Below are positions 7,676 to 16,137 of a stretch of 64,000 bases of DNA, piece by piece. The position numbers were made by a program, and so were the translations under genes. Source of the DNA: Duganella sp. Root1480D1 (GTDB lineage Bacteria; Pseudomonadota; Gammaproteobacteria; Burkholderiales; Burkholderiaceae_D). The DNA is taken from the NCBI RefSeq assembly GCF_001427305.1, contig NZ_LMFZ01000047.1, positions 288,696-352,695 of the forward strand, given 5' to 3'. Within the stretch, counting starts at the first letter, position 1, and each line of letters begins with the position of its first letter. The notes beneath the pieces are model-generated. The model did no database searches. It had not been told where the DNA came from and saw nothing but the letters and a program-made list of their open reading frames with translations.

Positions 7676-8269
7676 TTATTCAGAGATCACGATGCGCAGG
7701 GCCATTTGCTGCACGTCGCCACCGCCCGGATGCTCGGCATCGATCAGTTTCGGGCGCGGCGGCGAGCTGCCGCGCTGCCAATCGGTGTATTGCAGGCGCC
7801 AGCCTTCGCGCGTGGTCACTTCGCTATTGGCAGGGCTGGCCGACCACGGCTTGCCATCGGCAGCAGTGGCGTGGCCTTGCAGCCAGCCGCGCAGCCCGGC
7901 CACCGGCAGCGCCCAGCCCAGGGCACGGGCGCTCAACGCGTCGACGCTGGGCGCCGTCATCGGCGGCTTGTTGCCCCCCAGATTCAGCGTCGCCAGCTGC
8001 GGGGTCACGCTGATCGTGGCGACCTTGCTGCCGAAGGGATCGAACAGCGCGACGTCGGTGCTCTGCGCGTCCTGTTTCCAGTCGAACTTGACCGTGGTCG
8101 ATTCCTGCTTGCCGTCCTTGAGGTAGCGCACGTTCAAGCGGCCCGACAACGCCACACTGTCGGCATAGGGCGCAACGATGGCGGTGGATGGCGGCACGGA
8201 AGGCGTGATGGCGCAGCCGCACAGGATGGCGACCGCGCCGGCGATAGCGGCGAGTGTCTTAAAGCTCAT
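7676..8269 (-). CDS. lolB: Outer membrane lipoprotein insertion protein LolB
   Basis: Receives lipoproteins from LolA and inserts them into the outer membrane. The 197-residue lipoprotein has signal peptide MSFKTLAAIAGAVAILCGC with the lipobox LCGC (acylated Cys19). The following LSGRLNVRYLKDGKQESTTV is typical of LolB beta-barrel proteins. The ATG at 8269 overlaps the stop of the TPR gene (TAATG); the longer open frame upstream lacks a signal sequence. Confidence 0.93.
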   Translation of the reverse strand: MSFKTLAAIAGAVAILCGCAITPSVPPSTAIVAPYADSVALSGRLNVRYLKDGKQESTTVKFDWKQDAQSTDVALFDPFGSKVATISVTPQLATLNLGGNKPPMTAPSVDALSARALGWALPVAGLRGWLQGHATAADGKPWSASPANSEVTTREGWRLQYTDWQRGSSPPRPKLIDAEHPGGGDVQQMALRIVISE

Positions 8270-10050
8270 TAAATTCCAGCGTTGAGGCGCGCCAGCGTGC
8301 TGCGCAGCGCGTCGTTTTTCGGATCCTTGTCGCGGGCCTCGCGCCATAGCCTGGCAGCGCCGGCCTTGTCGCCCTGCTTCCACAGCACTTCGCCCAGGTG
8401 CACGGCGATTTCGGCGTCGCCGCGCAGCGCGTAGGCCTGGCGCAGCGATTGCTCGGCTTCTTTCAGTTTGCCCATGCGGAACAGGACCCAGCCCATGCTG
8501 TCCATGATGTAGGGGTCGCCCGGCGCCATTTTCAGCGCCTTGTCGATCAGTTCATACGCTTCGTCCAGGCGCACATTGCGGTCCGCCAGCGAATAACCCA
8601 GAGCATTGTAGGCATGATGGTTGTCGGGCACCGATTCGATCACCTTGCGCAGCGCGGTTTCCATCGCTTCCACCTTGCCCAGCTTTTCCGCGGCCAGCGC
8701 GTAGTCGTACATCAGGTCAGGGCTGTTGGGGAAACGCAGCACGCCGTCCTGCAAGGTCTTGAACGCTTCCAGCGCGCGGCCGGAGTCGCGCAGCAACTGG
8801 CCTTCCGTCTGCAGGATCTGCACTTGCTCGGCAGGGTCGGCCGGCGCGATGTCCTTCAACTGGGCGCGCGCGCCTTCAACGTCGCCCTTGCGCGCCGTGA
8901 GGTGGGCGCGCTTCAGGCGGGCTGCCAGGATGGTGCGGGCTTCTTCGCCGTCGATCTTGTCCAGCCATGCCAGCGCGCCATCGAGGTCGCCCTTTTCTTC
9001 GGCGATCTGGGCCAGCAGCATGAGGGCCTTGTTCAGATCGCGCTCAGGGTCGGGTTGCGCTTCCAGCACTTCCACGTAGCGCTTGAAATAGCCTTCCGCC
9101 GCCTTGTTGTCCTGGCCTTGCAGCGCCATGATGCCGAGCGCGTACAAGGTGCTTGGATTGTCAGGCTGCTCTTTCAGCAGCAGCAGGAATTGTTCGCGTG
9201 CCTGGTCATACTGCTTCTGCTCCACCAGCAGGCGGGCGTAGGCCGAACGCACTTCGCGCGCAGCCGGGTACTTTTGCAGGAAGTCGGCAAACAGTTTTTG
9301 TGCGCCATCCAGTTCACCGAGCATTTGCGCCATGGTCAGCGTGGCCAGCTCGGAGTCGGGCTTGATCGCCACCGCTTTCTTCGCTTCGGCACGGGCGCGC
9401 TCGGCATCGCTGGCGGCGTTGGCGCCTTGCGCCAGCACCAGGTGCGCTTCCTGCGTATTCAAGTAAGGCTGCAGCACGCGCTCCATCAGCGCAAAGGCTG
9501 CTGCCTTGTCTTTGGCGCGCAGCAGGAATTGCTGCATCTGGAACATCAGCAGCGGGCGGCCATTTGGCGGCGAAGATTTCAGGCGCTGCGCGAACAGGGT
9601 TTCCGCTTCACGCAAGTCGTCGCCGAGTACCGCAAAGCCGAGGAAGTATTGCGCTGCTTCGTCCGATTCAGGAGCCAGTTCGCGCCACAGGCGGATTGCC
9701 GACATCGCCTCATTGCCCTGCTTGGCCGACAGCGCCATTTCGGAAGCGCGGCGCGCCAGGCGCGGATCGCGCGTCTGCTGCGCCAGCACCATCATCGTCA
9801 CGTAAGCGCTTTGCCACTGGCCGCGCTTGAAATCGAGTTCGGCCTTGGTCAGCTTGTAGAACAAATCGCTGGTCAGTTCGACGTTGGGCAGCTTTTCATC
9901 CGGCGCGGCGGCCTTGGCAACGGCCTCGGCATCCGGCGTTGGCGGCGCGACGGTTGGCGCTGCAGGCTCGGGCGCGGCATGTTCCGGCGGCACGACTGCG
10001 CAGGCGGACACGAGGGCCGACAGGGTTACAATGGCGAATGCGTTTTTCAA
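8269..10050 (-). CDS. TPR-repeat lipoprotein
   Basis: Large tetratricopeptide protein, 593 residues from the preferred TTG at 10050. That start gives a lipoprotein signal (KNAFAIVTLSALVSAC, lipobox VSAC) and has AGGA in front; an ATG at 10101 would add 17 non-signal residues. A proline/alanine-rich linker leads to many TPR units (e.g. PSTLYALGIMALQGQDNKAAEGYFKRY, NHHAYNALGYSLADR). Such proteins sit upstream of lolB in many betaproteobacteria; a role in outer-membrane assembly is inferred, not shown. Confidence 0.8.
   Translation of the reverse strand: MKNAFAIVTLSALVSACAVVPPEHAAPEPAAPTVAPPTPDAEAVAKAAAPDEKLPNVELTSDLFYKLTKAELDFKRGQWQSAYVTMMVLAQQTRDPRLARRASEMALSAKQGNEAMSAIRLWRELAPESDEAAQYFLGFAVLGDDLREAETLFAQRLKSSPPNGRPLLMFQMQQFLLRAKDKAAAFALMERVLQPYLNTQEAHLVLAQGANAASDAERARAEAKKAVAIKPDSELATLTMAQMLGELDGAQKLFADFLQKYPAAREVRSAYARLLVEQKQYDQAREQFLLLLKEQPDNPSTLYALGIMALQGQDNKAAEGYFKRYVEVLEAQPDPERDLNKALMLLAQIAEEKGDLDGALAWLDKIDGEEARTILAARLKRAHLTARKGDVEGARAQLKDIAPADPAEQVQILQTEGQLLRDSGRALEAFKTLQDGVLRFPNSPDLMYDYALAAEKLGKVEAMETALRKVIESVPDNHHAYNALGYSLADRNVRLDEAYELIDKALKMAPGDPYIMDSMGWVLFRMGKLKEAEQSLRQAYALRGDAEIAVHLGEVLWKQGDKAGAARLWREARDKDPKNDALRSTLARLNAGI
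10005..10032 (+). promoter_or_regulatory. Possible mutM promoter
   Basis: CGGACA (four of six to TTGACA) and TACAAT (five of six to TATAAT) are separated by 16 bases on the plus strand, inside the 5' end of the divergent TPR gene and 80 bases before mutM. Weak evidence; no other candidate stands out in this short divergent region. Confidence 0.3.
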
Positions 10051-10113
10051 AGGAAGATCCTGCAAATCGGGCTCAAGACTTGATTCTACGCCAACCTGCA
10101 AGAAACCACCCTC

Positions 10114-10947
10114 ATGCCTGAATTACCAGAAGTAGAAGTTACCCGGCGCGGGGTCGCCCCCCATCTTGAAGGCCGTATCGTGCGCGACGTGGTGTTGCGC
10201 CGCGACGGCTTGCGCTGGCCCTTCCCGGACGACCTGCCGGCCCTGCTGGCCGGCCGCCGCGTCGTGGCGACCGACCGCCGCGGCAAGTACCTGCTGCTGC
10301 AATTCGAGCATGGCACGCTGATCATCCATCTGGGCATGAGTGGCCACCTGCGTGTGCTGCCAACCGGCATTCCGCCCGAAAAACATGATCATTTCGACAT
10401 GATGGTGGAAGGTGCAGATGGCAAGCATGTGCTGCGCCTGACCGACCCGCGCCGCTTTGGCGCCGTGCTGTGGCATCCGATCGAAGAGGGCGAACTGGAA
10501 CAACACCTGCTGCTGCGCGGCCTGGGCGTGGAGCCGCTTGGCCCCGCGTTCACCGGCAAGCTGTTGTTTGAACAAACGCGCACCCGCAGCGCGGCGATCA
10601 AGCAGGTGCTGATCGCCGGCGATATCGTGGTTGGGGTGGGCAATATTTACTGTTCTGAAAGCCTGTTCCGCGCCGGGATCAACCCGAAAACGGCGGCCAA
10701 CCGCATCAGCGCGGCCCGCTATGACCGCCTGGCCCAGGCCATCCGCGACGTTCTGGCTGAGGCAATTGTGCAAGGAGGCAGCACTTTGCGCGACTTTATC
10801 GGTGTAAATGGACAATCAGGGTATTTCCAACAGACATATTTCGTCTATGATCGTGCTGGTGTGCCCTGCCGTTTATGCGGCGCGCCTGTGCGCCAGATCA
10901 AGCAGGGCCAAAGATCAACTTTTTATTGTGTAAATTGCCAGAAATAA
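10114..10947 (+). CDS. mutM: Formamidopyrimidine-DNA glycosylase
   Basis: Removes 8-oxoguanine and formamidopyrimidines and nicks the abasic site. The 277-residue protein keeps the N-terminal catalytic proline (PELPEVEVTRRG), the conserved Lys in RRGKYLL, and the C-terminal zinc finger CxxC...CxxC (CRLCG, CVNC). It is first in a row mutM - dynamin-like GTPase - mutY with 10- and 0-base gaps, so two parts of the 8-oxoguanine repair system share a likely transcript. Confidence 0.97.
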   Translation: MPELPEVEVTRRGVAPHLEGRIVRDVVLRRDGLRWPFPDDLPALLAGRRVVATDRRGKYLLLQFEHGTLIIHLGMSGHLRVLPTGIPPEKHDHFDMMVEGADGKHVLRLTDPRRFGAVLWHPIEEGELEQHLLLRGLGVEPLGPAFTGKLLFEQTRTRSAAIKQVLIAGDIVVGVGNIYCSESLFRAGINPKTAANRISAARYDRLAQAIRDVLAEAIVQGGSTLRDFIGVNGQSGYFQQTYFVYDRAGVPCRLCGAPVRQIKQGQRSTFYCVNCQK

Positions 10948-10957
10948 CGAGAGCAGA

Positions 10958-12886
10958 ATGGTAAGGGACCTGGAACAATACAGCCAATGGCGCCAAGGCG
11001 TCATGAGCGCCGTCGCAAACTATCGGGACTGGGTCGTGCAGGCCGACCTGTCCGACGCCGCGACCGAGCAGCGCCTGGCGCAAACACTGTCCAAACTGGC
11101 CGACGACAAGCTGTCGGTGGCCTTTGTGGCGGAATTCTCGCGCGGCAAATCTGAACTGATCAATTCGATCTTCTTTGCCGATTTCGGCCAGCGCATCCTG
11201 CCATCGGCAGCCGGCCGCACCACCATGTGCCCGACCGAGCTGATGTACGACGCAGCCTATCCTGCCTGCATCCGCCTGCTGCCGATCGAAACGCGCGCCG
11301 AAAACCTGTCCACCAGCGATTACCGCGAGGATCCGCACGCCTGGACCGTGCTGCCGCTGCAGCTCGATTCGGCGGAACATATGCAGGAAGTGTTCAAGCA
11401 GGTCAGCCTGACCCGCCACGTGCCGGTGGAAGAAGCCAAGCGCTATGGCCTGTACGACGAGAACGATCCCGACATGGGGGCCACGCTGGACAACAACGGC
11501 CTGGTCGAGATTTCGCAGTGGCGCCACGCCATCATCAACTTCCCGCACCCGCTGCTGAAGCAGGGCCTGGTGATTCTCGATACCCCGGGCCTGAACGCCA
11601 TCGGTACTGAGCCGGAACTGACGCTGAACATGATCCCGCATGCCCATGCGGTGCTGTTCATTCTGGCGGCCGACACCGGTGTCACCAAGAGCGATATCGA
11701 AGTGTGGCGCACCCACATCGGCAACGGCGCCGGCCGCATGGTAGTGCTGAACAAGATCGACTCCATGTGGGATCCGCTGCGCACCGAAGAAGAGATCGAA
11801 GCGGCCATCGCGCGCCAGCGCGAGCACGCCGCCCATATGCTGGGCCTCGATGCGCGCCAGGTGTTTCCGGTCTCGGCGCAGAAGGCGCTGCTGGGCAAGA
11901 TCACCGGTGACCATGAACTGGTGCACAAGAGCCGCATGAAGCAACTGGAAAGCGCGCTGTTCAACGAACTGATCCCGGCCCGCAAGGACATCATCCGCCG
12001 CCGCCTGGGTGACGAGCTGGCAGCGCTGAGCGGCGCCCAGTATGCAGCGCTGTCGGCCAAGACGCGCGGCATCGTCGAGCAGTTGCTGGAGCTGAAGGGC
12101 CTGCGCGGCAAGAACCAGTCGGTGATCGCCCACATGGCGCGCCGCGTCGAGGCCGAGAAAAAGGAATTCGACGAAAGCCTGTTCAAGCTGCAGGCCACGC
12201 GCGCGGTGTTCACCCGCCTGTCCACCGAGCTGTACTCCAGCCTGGGCATGGGCATCCTGCGCGACAACCTGGTCAAGGCGCGTTCGGAAATGCAGAACAG
12301 CCGCTTCACCACCGGCCTGCGCGATGCGATCAAGATTTACTTCGACAGCATCCACACCAACCTGGATGAATCGGAACGCAAGATCGAAGAGATCCGCAGC
12401 ATGATGGAAACCATGTACAAGAAGTTCTCGGCGGAGCACGGCCTGACCTTGCCGATGCCGATGGCCTTCTCGCTGGCCAAGTACCGCGACGAGATCAACG
12501 AAGCCCATGGCATCTACGAAAAGCAGTTTGGCACCGCGGTAATGCTGACCACTTCGCGCGTGGTGCTGATGGAGCGCTTCTTCGATTCCGTGGCATCGGC
12601 AGTCAAGCGCTGCTTCAAGGCCGCCAATGCCGATACCGACGCCTGGCTGAAGGTGATCATGGCCCCGCTGGAAGCGCAGATCCGCCAGCACAAGGAACAA
12701 CTGAAGCATCGCCAGCAATCGATCGCGCGCATCCACGATGCGACCGATACGCTGGAGCAGAAGATCGAGGCCTTCGAAACCACCCAGGCCGAACTGGAAG
12801 CACAGAAGGCCAAGCTGGCCGCGCTGGCCGCTGCCATCAGCGATGCCATCTCGGCCGAGCATGTCGTGCTGGAGGCTGCGGCGTAA
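10958..12886 (+). CDS. Dynamin-like GTPase
   Basis: The 642-residue large GTPase has an N-terminal Dynamin_N domain: P-loop region AEFSRGKS (residues 58-65), G3 LDTPG (206-210) and G4 NKID (264-267). Long helical, coiled-coil regions follow and run to the C-terminus. The first P-loop glycine of the usual GEFSRGKS is Ala58. There is no strong transmembrane helix, so membrane contact would be by paddle or amphipathic segments. It starts 10 bases after mutM and its stop abuts the mutY start. Membrane fission or fusion is the family role; a link to DNA repair is inference from position only. Confidence 0.85.
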   Translation: MVRDLEQYSQWRQGVMSAVANYRDWVVQADLSDAATEQRLAQTLSKLADDKLSVAFVAEFSRGKSELINSIFFADFGQRILPSAAGRTTMCPTELMYDAAYPACIRLLPIETRAENLSTSDYREDPHAWTVLPLQLDSAEHMQEVFKQVSLTRHVPVEEAKRYGLYDENDPDMGATLDNNGLVEISQWRHAIINFPHPLLKQGLVILDTPGLNAIGTEPELTLNMIPHAHAVLFILAADTGVTKSDIEVWRTHIGNGAGRMVVLNKIDSMWDPLRTEEEIEAAIARQREHAAHMLGLDARQVFPVSAQKALLGKITGDHELVHKSRMKQLESALFNELIPARKDIIRRRLGDELAALSGAQYAALSAKTRGIVEQLLELKGLRGKNQSVIAHMARRVEAEKKEFDESLFKLQATRAVFTRLSTELYSSLGMGILRDNLVKARSEMQNSRFTTGLRDAIKIYFDSIHTNLDESERKIEEIRSMMETMYKKFSAEHGLTLPMPMAFSLAKYRDEINEAHGIYEKQFGTAVMLTTSRVVLMERFFDSVASAVKRCFKAANADTDAWLKVIMAPLEAQIRQHKEQLKHRQQSIARIHDATDTLEQKIEAFETTQAELEAQKAKLAALAAAISDAISAEHVVLEAAA

Positions 12887-13981
12887 TTGCAGTACGAAGA
12901 CCCAAGCTTTGCTGCCACGCTGGTTGCGTGGCAGAAGCAACATGGCCGCCACGACCTGCCGTGGCAGAACACCCGCGATGCCTACCTGGTGTGGCTGTCC
13001 GAAATCATGCTGCAGCAGACGCAGGTTTCGGCGGTGCTGGGTTATTACGCGCGCTTCCTGGAGCGCTTCCCCACCCTCGCCTCGCTTGCCGCCGCTCCCG
13101 TTGAAGACGTGATGGCGCAGTGGGCCGGCCTGGGCTACTACACCCGCGCGCGCAACCTGCACAAGTGTGCGCAGCGCGTGGTGGCCGAATATGGCGGCGC
13201 ATTCCCTTCCGATCCCGCCTTGCTGGCAGACCTGCCCGGCATCGGGCGCTCGACGGCGGCCGCCATCGCGGCCTTTTCCGCCGGCCGCCGCGCCGCCATC
13301 ATGGACGGCAACGTGAAACGCGTGTTCGCTCGCGTGTTTGGCATCGATACTTATCCCGGCGAACGCAAGACCGAAGAAGCCATGTGGGCCCGCGCGGAAG
13401 CGCTGGCGCCGGCCGAAGGCATCGAAGCTTACACCCAGGGCTTGATGGACATGGGGGCGACGCTGTGCACGCGCAGCAGCCCGTCGTGCCAACGCTGCCC
13501 GATGCAGCCGCGCTGCGTGGCCTTTGCCACCGGCCGCACCGCCGAACTGCCGGTGCGCAAACCGAAGAAAGCCACGCCTGAAAAGTCGGCGCAGATGCTG
13601 CTGGTAGTGGATCGCGGCCAGGTGCTGCTGGAACAGCGGCCGGCGACCGGCATCTGGGGCGGCCTGCTGTCGCTGCCCGAACTGGCCGGCCACACCATGG
13701 CCGCCGACGCACCTGACGATGCGGCCGTAGCCGCTGCGGTACAGCCTTTTGGTGCGATGGAATCGCTGGAACGCTTGCTGCCGCTGGTGCACGTCTTCAC
13801 CCACTACAAGCTGCACATCCACCCGCTGCTGGTCACGCTTACCAGCCGCGCCGCACTGGCCGGCGAGGAGCGCTACGTATGGTTCGATGCCGCCGCCATT
13901 CCCAACGCCGCCCTGCCCGCCCCGATCAAGAAACTCCTGCTCGACTTGCTGGGCGAACGCAGCCAGGCTCGCATGTTCTGA
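12887..13981 (+). CDS. mutY: A/G-specific adenine glycosylase
   Basis: Removes adenine mispaired with 8-oxoguanine. The 364-residue protein has the HhH-GPD catalytic core (LSEIMLQQTQV, LPGIGRSTAAAIAAF, then the catalytic Asp in MDGNVKRV), the 4Fe-4S cluster motif C-x6-C-x2-C-x5-C (CTRSSPSCQRCPMQPRC) and the C-terminal NUDIX-like domain that reads 8-oxoG. The start is TTG immediately after the TAA of the dynamin-like gene, with no gap, so translation is probably coupled. Confidence 0.96.
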   Translation: MQYEDPSFAATLVAWQKQHGRHDLPWQNTRDAYLVWLSEIMLQQTQVSAVLGYYARFLERFPTLASLAAAPVEDVMAQWAGLGYYTRARNLHKCAQRVVAEYGGAFPSDPALLADLPGIGRSTAAAIAAFSAGRRAAIMDGNVKRVFARVFGIDTYPGERKTEEAMWARAEALAPAEGIEAYTQGLMDMGATLCTRSSPSCQRCPMQPRCVAFATGRTAELPVRKPKKATPEKSAQMLLVVDRGQVLLEQRPATGIWGGLLSLPELAGHTMAADAPDDAAVAAAVQPFGAMESLERLLPLVHVFTHYKLHIHPLLVTLTSRAALAGEERYVWFDAAAIPNAALPAPIKKLLLDLLGERSQARMF

Positions 13982-13987
13982 GTCCGC

Positions 13988-14245
13988 TCAAGATACGAAC
14001 AGCTTGGCAATGTTCAGAGCGGTGCCGATCACGCTGACGATGCTGGCAGCCATCGCACCAATGACCCACTTGACCAGGCGCGTCTCCATGTGCGCCATAT
14101 GAGTTTCCATTCGCGCGATCTGGGTCTCCAGGCGTGCAATGTCTTCCTTGGTCGCGTAGTTGGATTTGATGATGGCGACGTCGCGCTCGATTGCTGCGTG
14201 GCGGCGCTCATTTGCCAAGGCAACCTCTTCTTGTTCGTCAACCAT
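13988..14245 (-). CDS. Small coiled-coil protein with C-terminal membrane helix
   Basis: An 85-residue unknown protein. Residues 1-55 are highly charged with a repeating METHMAHMETR pattern; residues about 58-82 are one hydrophobic helix (KWVIGAMAASIVSVIGTALNI). GGGGGA precedes the ATG at 14245. Same architecture as the protein at 1689-2045 and as XhlA/DUF1640-type small membrane proteins. It converges on mutY. Confidence 0.6.
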   Translation of the reverse strand: MVDEQEEVALANERRHAAIERDVAIIKSNYATKEDIARLETQIARMETHMAHMETRLVKWVIGAMAASIVSVIGTALNIAKLFVS

Positions 14246-14315
14246 ATGTCCCCCTGGCCGGACGCCATGAAGCCATTCTGCGCCCGGCCGCGGAGGACTT
14301 CAAGCAAGCCCAGGC

Positions 14316-14945
14316 TTAGTGCAGGCGGCGCGTCAGGACGTTGCTTAATGGGCGGACCAGGAACAGCAGCAGGAAGGCCGTGTTGGCAATGCCGGGCGCC
14401 TGCCCTGCCAGCACGACGGTCAGTCCGGCAACGGCGATCAGGATGCCCTGGCGGATGCAAACGCCGACATAGGTCGCCTTGTCCATTGGGTGCGAGCACA
14501 GTTCCGGCCGACGATAGATGCGCGCAGCAACCAGCAGCGAGCCGATTGCCATCACCGTCATCACGATCGCGTACACCGCTTGTGCCAACTGCGACAGGAA
14601 GCGGCCGTTCACCGCCGAGGCAAACGGCAGCAGGCTGGCCCCGGCCAGCATCAGGATGGTGTACCACGTCAGCGGACCATCCAGGTGGCGCACGTAGCTG
14701 TACAGGCGATGGTTGCCGACCCAGAAAATCGCCAGCACCAGGAAGCTGATCAGCCAGGAGCCGAAGGTCGGCGCCAGTTCGCCCAGCACATGCAGCAGCT
14801 CGGCGCTGCTGGTGGCTTGTACGTGCTCGGGCAATTTCAATTCGATCACCAGCAGCGTCATGGCAACGGCAAAGATGCCGTCGACCAGGGCCTCAATACG
14901 GTGTTTGCTCAGTTGCGGGCCGTTGGCGAGTGTAGTGTCTGTCAT
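14316..14945 (-). CDS. TMEM175-family (DUF1211) putative potassium channel
   Basis: A 209-residue six-helix membrane protein. The first helix carries the family signature in relaxed form, RIEALVDGIFAVAMTLLVIEL, which corresponds to the RxxxFSD region of TMEM175 channels. FWVGNHRLYSYVRHLDGPLTWYT follows, also typical. One DUF1211 unit is present, as in bacterial homologues that assemble as tetramers. AGAAGA lies before the ATG at 14945. Potassium conduction is inferred from the family. Confidence 0.8.
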   Translation of the reverse strand: MTDTTLANGPQLSKHRIEALVDGIFAVAMTLLVIELKLPEHVQATSSAELLHVLGELAPTFGSWLISFLVLAIFWVGNHRLYSYVRHLDGPLTWYTILMLAGASLLPFASAVNGRFLSQLAQAVYAIVMTVMAIGSLLVAARIYRRPELCSHPMDKATYVGVCIRQGILIAVAGLTVVLAGQAPGIANTAFLLLFLVRPLSNVLTRRLH

Positions 14946-15005
14946 GATTCTTCTGGCGAGAGTTGGTTGCCGGAAGATTAACCCGCCACGGGCCGCGATG
15001 CAAGG

Positions 15006-16136
15006 CTAGAGGTTTTCCAGCGAATAGATGCGGCGGTGTTCGGCGATGGCATAACGGTCGGTCATGCCGGCGATGTAGTCTGCCACGCGGCGCGCCTGGC
15101 CGCTCGCGTCGCCGCGCCCGGTGCGGTAATCGGGCGGCAGCAGCGATGGGTCGGAGGCAAACGCTTGGTACAGCTCGCGCACCATGCGGCTGGCTTTGAC
15201 GCGCATGCGGTTGACTTTGTAGTGGCGGTACAGGTTCTCGTGCAGGAAGCGCTTCAGTTCCGTGGCGTCCTTGCGCATCTGGTCGGAAAAACGGATCAGC
15301 GGCGGCGCGGCGCGCACCGCGTCCATGCTTTGCGGGTCATGTGCAGCAATGCGCTCCAGCGAAGTGGCGATCAGGTCGTCGGCCAGCGCCGTGATCAGGC
15401 GGCGCAGGGTTTCGTAGATCGCGCGGCGGCCAGCCAGTCCCGGATGCGCGGCCTGCACCTCGCGCCACAGGCGGCCAAAGAATTCCACTTCTTCCAGCTG
15501 GGCGATGGAGATCAGGCCCGAGCGCAAGCCGTCATCGATGTCATGGCTGTTGTAGGCGATTTCGTCGGCCAGGTTGGTCAACTGGGCTTCCAGCGAAGGC
15601 TGGCTCTTGTCGAGGAAGCGCTGCGCCACATCGCCCAGCAGGCGGGCATTATTCACCGAGCAGTGCTTCAGGATGCCTTCGCGCGTTTCGAACATCAGGT
15701 TCAGGCCATCGAAGGCGCCGTACTGTTCTTCCAGCACGTCCACCACGCGCAGGCTTTGCAGGTTGTGCTCGAAGCCGCCATGCTCCTTCATGCATTCGTG
15801 CAGCACGTCCTGCCCCACATGGCCGAACGGGGTGTGGCCCAGGTCGTGCGCCAGGGCGATGGCTTCCACCAGGTCTTCGTTCAGGCGCAGGTTGCGCGCC
15901 AGCGAGCGGCCGATCTGGGCCACTTCCAGGCTGTGCGTCAGGCGGGTGCGGAACAGGTCGCCTTCGTGGTTGAGGAAGACCTGGGTCTTGTATTCGAGCC
16001 GGCGGAAAGCCGTCGAATGGATGATGCGGTCGCGGTCGCGCTGGAACTGCGAGCGCGAGGCGTGTGGCGTTTCGGGGAAGCGGCGGCCGCGCCCCTTATC
16101 AGAATGTGCTGCGTAGGGGGCGAGCGTCTGTTCCAT
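15006..16136 (-). CDS. dgt: Deoxyguanosinetriphosphate triphosphohydrolase-like protein
   Basis: HD-domain dNTPase that cuts dGTP or other dNTPs to nucleoside and triphosphate. The 376-residue protein has the HD signature residues in RLTHSLEVAQIGRSL and ALAHDLGHTPFGHVGQ, and EIAYNSHDIDDG. It matches the shorter dgt-like group rather than the E. coli Dgt length. It starts one base after the aroB stop, and aroB-dgt is a common betaproteobacterial order. Confidence 0.93.
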   Translation of the reverse strand: MEQTLAPYAAHSDKGRGRRFPETPHASRSQFQRDRDRIIHSTAFRRLEYKTQVFLNHEGDLFRTRLTHSLEVAQIGRSLARNLRLNEDLVEAIALAHDLGHTPFGHVGQDVLHECMKEHGGFEHNLQSLRVVDVLEEQYGAFDGLNLMFETREGILKHCSVNNARLLGDVAQRFLDKSQPSLEAQLTNLADEIAYNSHDIDDGLRSGLISIAQLEEVEFFGRLWREVQAAHPGLAGRRAIYETLRRLITALADDLIATSLERIAAHDPQSMDAVRAAPPLIRFSDQMRKDATELKRFLHENLYRHYKVNRMRVKASRMVRELYQAFASDPSLLPPDYRTGRGDASGQARRVADYIAGMTDRYAIAEHRRIYSLENL

Positions 16137-16137
16137 A

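Noticed and set aside
8398..10083. A 561-codon plus-strand frame opposite the TPR gene
   Set aside because: Mirror of the TPR codon pattern; no start signal, no motif.
10898..13822. A 974-codon open frame on the minus strand opposite the dynamin-like gene and mutY
   Set aside because: It is antisense to two well-supported genes, has a histidine/glutamine/arginine-rich composition typical of GC-rich shadow frames, and shows no domain.
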